The notes under the pieces: model-generated | What the model was told of the DNA's origin: nothing | Database searches by the model: none | The model's input: only the letters and a program-made list of their open reading frames with translations | Assembly (NCBI GenBank): GCA_030268105.1 | Contig: BSDZ01000103.1 | Span: forward strand, 2,546,501-2,610,500 | Length of the DNA: 64,000 nt | DNA from: Volvox africanus | Lineage: Eukaryota; Chlorophyta; Chlorophyceae; Chlamydomonadales; Volvocaceae | Direction: 5' to 3' | Part shown: piece after piece, positions 1-12,200 of the stretch | Layout: the number at the start of each line of letters is the position of its first letter | How positions within the stretch are numbered: the first letter of the stretch is position 1 | Program-made: the position numbers and the translations under genes

Positions 1-250
1 TGCACACACATATATATGTATATATATAAAGAGCTTGTGTGCAACATATATATGCAATATGTATATGTATATGTCTCTGTATACATATATATATATATAT
101 TTATATATATATGTCCAGGATTTCCGTCCTGGTATATATAATGTTTTAGGGAATAGATATATAAATTCTTAGATATATAGATGGCATGTGTAGAAATGTA
201 ACCATCATCATGAAGAAAAGGCACAATTGTCATACGATACGTCTGTGGGT
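1..250. repeat. AT-rich low-complexity intron sequence
   Basis: Runs of alternating TA with interspersed ATGTATAT motifs fill roughly the first 200 bases. The stretch lies upstream of the first visible repeat exon of the phosphodiesterase gene and is probably intronic. Nothing coding is seen in it. Confidence 0.6.
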
Positions 251-285
251 GTTTAAAAGGTCTCAATGCTATGTCATTTATGCAG

Positions 286-3200
286 GAGTCGGCCACTGCT
301 GCCAAGGCCCAGTTCGACAAGTTCGTCCTGGATAAGCTGGAGGAGAAGGCCGCCTACGATCTGGTGCTGGAGAACACTGTGGCTGATGCGGCGGCACAGA
401 AGGCAATCGCGGACAAAGCGCTTGTGGACTACTGCGACTTGCAGGTCTGCTTCCAATTGGGCTTTCTTTCAAGATTGGTATTTCTACGTCGCAGCACGTG
501 TGGGAATGGGCCGGCCTTCAAAGTGCATTCTTTGCAATCTTGCATCCAGTCATCGAGGCAACGTACTATCCTGGGGATGGCTAATATCCGGGATGAATAG
601 GAAACTGGACATCTTCCGATCGATCGGGCCTCAACTGTTTGGCGGATGTTAACACAATAGATACAACAGGCTACATTCAGCTACATAATGCTTACATGTT
701 AAGATATTGGGAGCCAGTCATACCAGCCATACCGCACCTTAGCCATGCTTTTTCCCCGGTGTGAACGTTCGTGTATGTGACGACTTCTACAAGTTTTGGT
801 AATAATTTATACATTAAAGGTTCTGATGCTCCTAGCTGGTGAGCGTGGCGCATGGCGCTGCGCATAATTCTTCTTAGAACATATCCCCGTCCTTCGTTAG
901 ATGGCATAACACCATCCGCAATCAAGAATGCAGATGAACGTAAGTGATCTGCTATTACTCTGTAGGAAAAAAGTTCTTCACCTGTAGCTTTTACTTTTAA
1001 TAGCGATTCGGTATAGCCTATTATTTCTCGGAATAAATCAATATCATAATTATCATGTACGCCTTGTATTACTGCTGAGATTCGCTCAAGACCCATTCCA
1101 GTATCAACGGATTTTTTTGGCAATTCAATCCTAGTATCCTTATTTATCTGCTCAAACTGCATAAATACTAGATTCCAGATTTCAATATACCTATCCCCAT
1201 CAGCGTTTTTTGTGCCCGGCAGGCCGCCAAATATTTTATCGCCATGGTCATAGAAAATTTCAGAACATGGTCCGCATGGGCCTGTCTCTCCCATTGACCA
1301 AAAATTATCATTTGTAGCAATTCTAATTATTCTTTCATCAGTTAAGTTAGCTATTTTGTTCCAGTAAATTACTGCTTCTTCGTCATCATGAAACACGGTA
1401 ATAAATTTCTCTTTAGGAATTGAATAACTTTTAGTTAGTAGATTCCACGCATGACAAATAGCTTCTTCTTTAAAATATGTAACGTTTTCAACTTCTTCGC
1501 CTTGTAAATTAATTTTATTACTACCTGCGGATTGCATGGCTTACCAGTCATACCAGCCATACCGCACCTTAGCCATGCTTTTTCCCCGGTGTGAACGTTC
1601 GTGTATGTGAAGACAAGTTAGTTGGTTGAAATGGAAAGCGCCCCGCCCGCGCTCTCGTCGGTATACCTTCGTTCCTCATCCTGGACTTCTCTTATACATG
1701 GATCGCTCATCTCAACAGGCAGCAACAGACGCGTGCCAAAATGTGACAGCGCGTTCTGATCCTGTTGATCCTGTTGTTATCCATAGTGTGCTTCACAGCC
1801 GCTTCGGTCCCCTATTTAATTTGCAGGAGACTGCAAACGCTACCAAGGCCCAGTTCGACAAATTTGTAATAGACAAGGTGGAGGAGAAGGTGAAATTTGA
1901 CCGGATGCTGGAGGAGGCTGAGGCCCAGGCGGCTCAACAGAAGGCCAATGCGGATAAGGCACTGGTCGATTTGGGCGAGCTGCAGGTATATATAGTCGTC
2001 GGTGTGTAGAAACTTGCATGGCAGGTTATTAATTGCTAGCGGCTATGCAATCGCGGTCAGCTTGCCTAGAGAAATCATCACCGTACCAGCTCAATTTATA
2101 TGTCGATGGCTGGGGGAAGATAGTGATGCAGGTTAGGGTTGTAACTGTATGATTGTACGCCGCCCATCAAGGTAAGTCAGAACGGCAGGATATGCGAATA
2201 AAAAATGCGTCCCAATCGAAAATATTAGCCTCCTTCCTGGATAAACACGCGGTTGCATTTTGCAATGGCACTGCAGGAATCGGCCACTGCTGCCAAGGCC
2301 CAGTTCGACAAGTTCGTGCTGGATAAGCTGGAGGAGAAGGCCGCCTACGATCTGGTACTGGAGAACACTGTGGCAGATGCGGCGGCACAGAAGGCAATTG
2401 CGGACAAAGCCCTGGTGGACATGGATGAGATGCAGGTGAGTAGTCGGTACTAGTCAATCCCAGGTCCAGCCTAGCTGCAGAAGTTGCGGAGGTAAGCAGA
2501 TGGAGTAACGCACAAATCGTGAAAGTATCGATCAATCCACCGGAATGTACATCGCGGAAGTGCTAGGTTGTGCAGTTCTCTCAACGCAAGGGTGCGTGCA
2601 TGTCTGCGCTGTATGGGGCTGCACTTGTTTCCTCCGGCAATCTTTCAAAAGTTACTCTGTTTTAGAAAGATATTGGAGTACACCTTGCTGTGTCTAGTGA
2701 ACCGGCGCTCCCAATGACATTCCACAATTCATAGCGTGGAGTGGCGCGAGGCGCACTCAGTGACTGGTGACTAAGCCCCCTTCCCGCTGACTTACCCATG
2801 GTCCTGCAGCAAAACGCGGCTGACGTGCAGGCCCAGTTCGACAAGTTCGTGCTGGACAAAGCTGAGGAGAAGGCCTCCTTTGACTTAGTCCTGGAAAAGA
2901 CTGTGGCAGATGCAGTGCAACAGAAGGCTATCGCCGACAAGGCACTGGTGGATTTTTCGGAGCAGAAGGCCATCGCCGACAAAGCGATTGTGGACTACTG
3001 TGAATTGCAGGTAAGAGCCTTTTTGCATGCATGCAGCTATATGGCATGTTACTGCGATTGTGCCCGTCCCGGGCGCCAATGAGTGCGAATTGGCCTTGTG
3101 CGCATTTCATGTCCCGCTCTGAGGCCCATGGGGCTCATCCTTTATTTGACTCCTCGCGCTGCACGGCACCTTTGAGGCCGATTTTGCTGGGAGGCCCGTA

Positions 3201-6200
3201 TCTTACCCCATGCTGGCCACCCGTGGTGCTCAGGAGTCCGCCGTCGCTTCCAAGGCCCAGTTCGATAAGTTCACAACCGACATGGCCAAGGAGAAGGCCG
3301 CTGTCGAGCTGGAATTGGATCACACTCAGGCAGCGGCCGCACATCACAAGGCCATTGCAGATAAGGCGCTGGTGGACTATGGCGATTTGCAGGTGAGTGC
3401 GATATGTGGCAGGTGGCGACTTCAGGGCCATATCGTAGATGCAGCAGCGGAACAAAACCATGGAAGAGAGCACAGAGAACACAGACAGTGTTTTTAATTT
3501 ATAGAACGGCCTTGATAAAGCGCGACACGCAGGGACAGATGCTTATTTTCCAAGGGCATGGAGCACGGCCGTTCCCACCTTGGCCGCACCCCCCCTACGT
3601 AAACGCATTTGCTGGGTCTTCTGTACGCCCTTCCAACCCTCCTGGCTTGAGCCCATAGAATGTCTTCAAAGATTGGGCTGTTGTTGGTTCAGATAGGAGC
3701 TCCCTGGTAATCCGGCATGCCGTCCATTACGCGCGCCCCCATCTGGAACACGATGCTCCCCCATTTTATTTTCATTTTTTTGTCGCTTTTTGTGTTGTGT
3801 CTGATTTCTGCCTGAAGGCGTCTGCGGAAGCTGACAAAGCTGGCCATGAGAAGGCGCTGCTAGACCTGGTGGACCTCCAGGCGCGTCGCCAATATGTAAT
3901 ATGCATATCGTCATATAAACAAACCCTAAGAACATAGCCCTGTGCCGCTTGTCAACATTGCCCTTGTCGGCACTTTTAAGCTCCTACTGCCCTACTCGAG
4001 GGTCAGGGCTTTCAGCTGCGGGTGCAGCATAAAGCAAGATTTTCAACCCTGGACGCAATGTCCCATGGAGACATGATAGCTGCCGCGCACTCTCAGTCTA
4101 TTCTTGAGGTCCTGGAGCAGTCCAATTAACCTGCATCGTCCTTGTCTTGTGGTGTTTTTTAGGGGTCAGTCCGGGGGCTTCAGCTTGCTGGCTATAGCCA
4201 CCATACAGGTGGAATGCGGTGGATGGAACTGCTTTGCTTAGCAATTCTCGCATTCCACCTACATGCATCGGGAAGGCATTGCCGATGGGATGGTGCACCA
4301 GGGTAGCACAAGACTGTTTTCCGGGGGCTTGTAGTCTTTTCGGTCCTGTAATCGGATGCTGAGCACCTCAATGAGCACCTCCATAATCTTCCATAATCCT
4401 TGCAGGCATCCGCCGCAACCACCAAGGCCCAGTTCGACAAGTTCGTGCTGGACAAGACGGAGGAGAAGGCCGCCTACGATCTGGTACTGGAGAACACTGT
4501 GGCAGATGCGGCGGCACAGAAGGCAATTGCGGACAAAGCGCTGACGGACTTCGGGGAGTTGCAGGTGCCTGGATCCTATGCTTGGAATCTATCTCCTCTT
4601 AAGGGGTTGTTGAAAATTCCGAATTGCACTTAAAATTTGCCGTGATCATCATGTGACACAGCAGATTCCACATTTGGCACTGCAGGAATCTTCCGCCGCC
4701 ACCAAGGCCCAGTTCGACAAGTTCGTGCTGGACAAGACGGAGGAAAAGGCCATGCTTGACCGCGCACTGGAACAGGCCGCTTGCGAGGCGGCACAGCACA
4801 AGGCTGTTGCAGATAAAACCCTGGTGGACTTCAGTGAGCTACAGGTAAGTCGGTTGCTTTCCCGGTACTTTTAACGTCGGCTGGAGGGCTGACGGCATGC
4901 TGCGGTTACGGTTCCTGTCGTTTGGGGCAGCGACACGCCCAGGTAAGTTGATCTCCGCAGATTCGCGCGTGGGTGAGGATCCATGCACTCACAAACTCCT
5001 TTCTTCGATGGACCTTGGCATCGCGCACTGCGGCGCTCCATGCCAATCCACGTCAGACGCCGAGAGCGAGCTGGGAAGGGTGTCAGCATGCAGCACCTCC
5101 GGGTTTGGGAGGCTTGAGGGATAGGCAGGGTATGGCCAGGCATGCTTGTCTAGGCCGGCCGCCACTTCATCTGGCTGATGGTTGCCTGGTCACCTCTGGC
5201 ACCCGTGGCTGTCGGAAAGACAAAATAAGGCAAACCTCTATTGGACTTCCTTGACCTCTGATTTCCCATCCAAATTGTTTATAGATGGGCCTTATTGCTT
5301 CCATACTGGGATATTATATATACTGAGGTAGCCTCGGTTATTTGCTGATGGTCCTCAGGAGTCCGCCGCCGCCAATAAGGCCCAGTTCGACAAGTTCGTG
5401 CTGGACAAGGTGGAAGAGAAGGCGTCGTTTGACAAGATGTACGAGGAGTCAATTGCGTCGGCTTGTAAACACAAGGCCTTGGCGGATAAGACGCTGGTGG
5501 ACCTGTCAGAGCTGCAGGTGGGCTTGAGAGTGTGGAGTGCGCGCGTGTGCGTGCATCCAGCAAACCGACGGGTTTAGGAGGTTTTAAGGTTTTTGAGGAA
5601 CTGAGCCACGATGACTCGGAAGCCGAAGAAGCAAAGATGCCATCTTATATCTGCGGTCTGCATGAATCCGTGCCACGGTGCTCTGTGTCTCAGGGGCGGA
5701 GTTGACTATTCTAGCTCGCGACACGTATGCAGGCAAGCGCCGACGCGAATAAGGCCCAATTCGACAAGTTCGTCGAATACAAGGCGGAGGAGAAAGCGGC
5801 TTTCGATCTGGTGTTGGAGAAGACTGTAGCCGAGGCTGCACAGCACAAACTCGTCGCGGATAAAGTCATGGTCGACATAGACGAGATGCAGGTGGGAATA
5901 AGAACTTGAATCAAAGGAGCCAGTGGTAAAAACGGATGAGGGGGTTTCTAAACGACCATCCGGGGCGCCAAGATGGATCACACTAGCTAGGGAGCTGACG
6001 AGTAAGCCAACGACAGTCTTTTGCATCATCACATGGGGTAGATACCCAGCTACGGGTAGCTCCGTAACCCATAATGAGAATCTCTGCCAGGAGGGCACGC
6101 TGCTTTTGTAGGTCTTCCTGGCAGTGGCTCGAAGGTCGCTAGTTCCGATGCATTTGTGGCGCGCTGACCAGTGACCCGCCTGCCGAATCGTTTTACATCC

Positions 6201-9200
6201 ACCGTGGCGCGCTCGTTAACCTACCCGCGCCCATGCCCAGTTGGCACTGGCCGCTTATGTTACTTATTCCTGTCCCGGCTTGCTTGGCCAATGCTTGTTC
6301 TCCCCAGCACGAGGTGGAGGCGTCGCGAGCCCAGTTTCAAAAGCTGCTGCAAGATAGAGCGGAAGAGAAGGCTACGTACGACGCCGTGCTTGAGAAGGCC
6401 GCTGCGGAGTCCAAGGCGCACAAGGAGCTGGCGGACGCGTTGAAGGTGCGGCTGGGCGACTTCTTCCTGTCCCCAACGGTGATGGGGTTATTAGGCTTGG
6501 CTAATGCTTTCATTGCATAAATCCGCATAATTTAATGTCCAGCCACCTTCCTTAGTTATAATTTTGATTACACTATTGCATTTATGCTATCGTGGGTATT
6601 TCCCTTGCCCCTAATATGCGGCCATAGCTTAATAAGATAGGGTGTCCGGAACAAAATCGGGATGCAAGGCTGAGTTCATAGTTGCGTCCATGCGCGCTCT
6701 CCCGTAGTTTTGTGATCACATCGTACTCCACCGTCTTTTGTGGCGGCTGTTGCTATCAGGCGGAGGCAAGCTCTGTGGCAGCACAGCTGGCTGTGGAGCG
6801 GCACACGTTGGACGACTTACAGGCGCAAAACGAGCGGCTGCTCAAGCAGCACGAGGTGTTGCAGGTGCGGCACGGTGGGACAGAACCAACCGCAGCGGCG
6901 CAGGCCGTCGCATACGGTGCCACAGATAATATGCACTGGAGGTGGAAGGTTCAATAATGCCAACGATGGATCGTGTTGCGCCGGTGACCAGACCTCTCAC
7001 AGCTAGTCGCTGCTTGCTTATTTGCAAATGATGAACTGCTTCGGGTAAACAGCGGGTCGTTCTCCCGCCCCTCCCGCGCCTCTCGCCCTGCCTATCCTGC
7101 CCTTCCCTTGCAGGCCGAGCTGCAGATGGCGCTCAGTAACTATTCGCCGAAGGTGCGCACCAAGTCGCTCTCTTCCTGCATGGCTTATGAGCGAGGCTCA
7201 CGTGCACTTGCGTGCTGCATGCACGTTGACGCGCACATTACAAACTGCGAGATTTCCGCTTGGCACCATGTGCACACATGTACGTGCACACATTGTGCTA
7301 ACCCACGGTGGAATATTCTTGACATCCTCTTCTTTGTACTCATAAGGCCCTGTTCCTGATCCATTACACAGGCCGTCATCGACGCGGGGACCCCGGCCGA
7401 TAAGATTCTGTCCATGATGACTGATCTACTGGATGGCTCACCACCCTCCATTCAGGTGGGGCGCGAGGAAGGATGGACCGTGGAAGTGATAAGGAGAAAT
7501 GTTGGAAGGATTGATGTACCAACAGAGGATAAAGTTCAGTCCATTCATTAAAATTAATGGGTCAGTGTGTGAGGGTGTGTGACGAGAGGGGGAGGACGGC
7601 CGCGTCCGTGCTGCCCCACCGCGTGGCGGTCCCAGCAGCTTTTAACCCCAAATAGTTATTGCCCGTTGCAAGCTTTTCGAAATGTCAATGAGCTTCCCTC
7701 CTCTTTTGTCGCCTGTCTATTCCGCCTCCCTTTGCCTCCGAGGCCCCAGCCGAGAAATTCGGGACATGCATTCCTTCCGCTTGGGTTCGTCCTCGCATCG
7801 TCAACCATCATACTGGAACCATACCGTTTCCCTTGAAACCACAATGGTAGTTCCCCTCCGTCTCTTGGCGGCCATTCTCCCCGCAGGACATCCTACTGGT
7901 ACAGTCTGCCATCTTGGAGGCCCATGATATCTATCTACCCATCAACCTGGGCAAGCAGCTGCTGCAGTCCAGTGCGCTGGACGTAAGTGATACCTGCAAA
8001 CATGGGGCGGCGAAATATGCGGGTGCCGTGGCGCAGACACATAAGATGTGTTCTTTCGGATTTAGGAAAAGTGAACTGAACGAATTAGATGTCGGGAGTG
8101 GGTCTATTGATCAAGGCATCCAGAATGGGCCGATTTCAGCCTCCGCAAGTAAATCGTGGCGTCCCTGGCATGGACTTCTGACGGCGTCCGAACTGCGCGG
8201 GATGAGCTAAAGCTGCGCCCTTGATGAGATGCTGTACGTTGACAGTTCGAAGGGTGGTATGGTGCATGGAGGATTGCCACGCCACCATGGCATGTGGGCA
8301 AACCCGGCACATGCTACGTACTTGACCATCCGCGATTGCGGTTTGCAGTGCCGCTGCTGGGCCCCGCTCTGCGATCACCTGCCCTGAGCCCCGTTTGTGA
8401 TACCGTCGCCCTACTCAACTTGCCCGCCTCCTCGCAGACAGACGTGGGTCTGGCACTGCTGCAGCAACTGGGCAGCGGCGATGAGGCACGTACGCTGACA
8501 AACGGCCCAGAGCTGACGCTGCGGGACTTCGGCACGCGAGACAGCTGCAACGGCAGGAGTATGCGGAGCTCCGGCAAAGGCATGGGAAGGTAAGATCACC
8601 GTCCCAGCTCCCAGCTAACTCAATTCACTGATGGCCATTCCGCCACCAAACCTTTCGATTTCCATACTGGACTGGTTATAGACATGGCGCAGGTGGCAAG
8701 GCTTTCCCCCAACATAGGCCCCGGCCTGCACTACCAGCACTGCCTGCACTGCCATAAAGGAGGCTTGAGATTGAACACTATTTGGATTTACTCATTACCC
8801 CGATTCCGTCATTGCACATTTGTTTGCGGTGATGTCCTTATCACTACTACCTGACATCTGCTGTATCTCTATGATAATACTCGCCAAACTAACAGCAAAG
8901 GCCCGACGTCACAAGGTTACTGGTCATCATCCCGGATATTAGCTGTGCGTAGTATTGGCCGTGCGTATCCTCAGGATATTGCAGCATCCCTGACTATCCG
9001 GTGCTCGCTCCGCTCTCAACAGGCCATGTAAACCCATGTGGGCTGTTTTCGACGGGCCACTTTCCCCCGACCCCACCTCGTCTTAATGTTCCAAATCTGG
9101 GTCTCGTGTCCTCAATAAATTAGCTCGTTTCCTCATCATACCTTTCCACGGAGTCAGACTTCGCTGCCGAAACGTCTCACCTAACTTTACGTCGCTCTGC

Positions 9201-12200
9201 TCCGCTCACCACTCCACCAACGTCGCCGCCGACAGCCCCATGAGCTCCAGCTCCAGCTTGATTGACGTGGCCAATGGAGACGCCGTTTGGAGCACCCTGG
9301 AGAGTGCCATCATTGCCCTGATGGCACCCGACAGTGCATTCGCCGATGCGTCTCGGGAGAATGTAGTCGTAAGCACCGGTAGCAACGGAGATGGCCGCGC
9401 CGTGTCGAACTTCAGTCGGGGCCTCCACGCTCGCGTCCGCAGCCAGAAGACGTGCCAGCCAGACGGTCGCGGCTGCTCTTCAGCACTTTTCTTGGATCGG
9501 GCGTTGACGTCAGGGTCCCTGACTCTGGAAGGGGAGGACGAGTTCCCGGAGTCACCCTTGTTCACTGAGGTACGGGGACAGAGACATGGGTCTCTGCGGG
9601 ACGTGTCGTGTACATCCTCAAGGATGAATATATCTCGGTGAAGTTTGAGAGGAGAGAGGCCGAAAGGGGGCCGGAGGGGGGGGAGTTGCAAAAGAGTCGA
9701 AGATCGCGGGAGCGGAAGGTTGCATGTTCTTTGGGTTCTCATTTACAGGGGAGAGGGACAATATCGAGAAGGGGCGAATGGGCTGTGTGAAATCAAGAAC
9801 CACGAAGGCGGCGAGGAACCCGCAACCACCTTACTAGATCTTATGATGGATTTTGAGAAGTATATTGCGGAGCGTTGACTTAACAGGGAACGGATTGATT
9901 TGCGATCGTGTTATGACACGGTCGTATTTCCCTTCTGATCCCCCCCCAGGTGGAGCGGCTGTTAGCTACAGCTAACAACTGGCAGTTCGACGTGTTCAAG
10001 CTGGCGGAGGCCACTCAGGACCACGCCCTCAGTACACTGTCCTTCTACCTCTTCCACCAGGCCGACCTCATGCGAAAATTCGACATCAAGCCACAGGTGC
10101 TGGCAAGGTGAGTGCCAGTGGTGAGTGGGTGGTGATGGTTGTTCGACACGGGTGGGTCTGTCGAAAAACGTCCGTGGCGAGAAAGGGGTCGTAAAAGAAC
10201 AAATGCATCCCTGCCCCTGATTTCGGATCTCAGGTTCATGAGGCGTGTGGAGGAGGGCTACCGTCCCAACCCTTACCACTCCAAGACACACGCGGCGGAC
10301 GTGTTGCAGGTGACGAGATATAACACACACAAAAAGGGGGATAGATCTGGATGTGGCGCGTGGTGGCGTGTGGTGGCGCGAGATTCTAATCACCTCTCTA
10401 CTCACAGGGATTAAAGGGAATTAACCTCCTTTCCCCGACCCGACCCAACCCGACCCGGCCCGGCATGTCGCTTCTGTTCCACATCCCTGCCGCACTCGCC
10501 AACCTTGAACCTCCCCCATTCTGCGCCACCCCGAACCTCTCACAGACGCTTCACGTGATCATCCACCGTGGCGGCCTGGCCCCCGGTTACGTGGACACGC
10601 TCACACTCATGGCCTGCTACCTGGCCGCTCTGGTACACGACTACGAGCACGGCGGCCTTACAAACGACTACCTCATCAACAGCAGGTGGCATTGAAAACT
10701 GGGAAAGGGGGTTGCCGGTGGGACTAGCGTGCAGCTTGGCTTTGAACGCCTCTGGTTCCCCGCCAGCTCTAGCATGGAAATATTTTCCTGGTGCCGCTTT
10801 CTGGCTTCTCATCCATGTTTTACTCCTTTAATTATTGTTGTTGCCGCTGTTGTTCTTGCATGTCGGTTTTCCCAGTCCCATCCCTTCCCTTCTTTCCACA
10901 GGGCCTAAATTGCCTGCATATGCGTCATGTGCCGCCCTTATCCCCCCGCCGCTTACAACTCTTTGTGAATGCTTTCAAGCTTTCCTGTGCAAATTTCCTT
11001 TCGGATAATGTTTGCCACTGTTTACCACCACGACCACAGCATTGTCAACCCCCAACCCCGCTCTCACTCTCCCGCTTACGCTGAATATCCATCTTCCCCT
11101 CCCGCTCGCAGTGATCTGCTGGCACTGCGTTACAACGACCGCGCTCCCTTGGAGAACCACCACCTGGCGGCCTCCTTCACGTTGCTTAAGAAGCCCGAAT
11201 ACGCTTTTATGAGCCACCTGCCCAAAGCGGATATGGACCGTCTGAGGAAGATGGTAGGAAGCGGAGGAGGCAGAAGAGTGTACGGAGGGTAGAGGAGGGA
11301 AAGTATGGTTGTCAAGATGAAGGCAGCGATGAGGAAGATAGGGCTGGAGAGAATGGGAAAAGGACAACCGGAACGGGACTCACACACCATCATTACCAAT
11401 CTATCGGCCCCCATGCCCTTTGCCCCTTGTTTTCCTGCTTCAGGGGCCAGCGAACTTTTATCTTCCGGCCTTAACTGTTGGAGGATTCCCCTTCCCCCCC
11501 CTCTCTTTCTTTCTTTTTTTCCGTTACCATTTTCATCTCTCATCGTCACCTTCGGCCAACATCCGCATCTAGGTGATCGAGCTTGTCCTGGCCACCGACA
11601 TGAAACAGCACTTCGCCATTATGTCCCACTTCACCACGGTCCACCGCCTTGGGGCGGCCAACTCCGTCACGCCCTCGCTACTCAGTGGCACGGAACGGCG
11701 CAGGTGCGCGCAGCACCACTTCTGCTGTTCTGCATCGTCCGTCCATCATTTCCTGGCGCTAACGCCTCGCGCCCGTCGTCAACATGAGTGCACTCCGCTT
11801 GTAGTTGACTGGACTGGGCCAGCGGATCGGCGGAATTGTGGCTGATCGGCGGGAGGGCTGTGCCTTCTGCCTCCTGTGTTCATCGCCGTGCTCTTACTGC
11901 CGCTTTAGGGGCTGTCGTCATGCCGTCGCAACCCTCCTTTTCCGCTTCAGCTGCTGTGCACTCCCCACGTTCCTCTCCGTCACACCCTTCTCTGTCCCTG
12001 CTGCCCCCTATTATCTGTTATCGTTCAGGTCATCCTCCAACGCCTCCTCCATGAACTCTCTGGTTCACGGCGGCAGCGGCTGCCCGGTGGAGATCGACAA
12101 AATCGTGATTCCCTTGGATGAGAATGAGCGCATTCTCTCACTGCAAATGGCGCTCAAGTGCTCAGACCTTGGACACGTGAGTTATAGACTCCGCAATGGA

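Larger units (their letters stand above)
286..6445 (+). repeat. Tandem array of phase-0, 53-codon coiled-coil exons
   Basis: Eight exons are exactly 159 bp (286, 1827, 2277, 3234, 4406, 4686, 5359 and 5733). One is 201 bp (2810-3010, with an internal 14-codon duplication), one is 63 bp (3818-3880) and one diverged copy is 138 bp (6308-6445). Each full unit carries KAQFDKF near its start, EEKA in the middle, and a tail of the type [16 protein letters not shown] that ends at the donor. All are phase 0, so any subset can be skipped or added without a frameshift. Copies at 286 and 2277 are nearly identical, and the middle of 4406 matches 2277 exactly over tens of bases, pointing to recent duplication or gene conversion. 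The introns do not look equally conserved by eye. Confidence 0.9.

Noticed and set aside
560..8950. Short inverted match between 579-595 and 8929-8945 (GCTAATATCCGGGATGA and its complement)
   Set aside because: Only 17 bases with no extended similarity; not enough to call an element.
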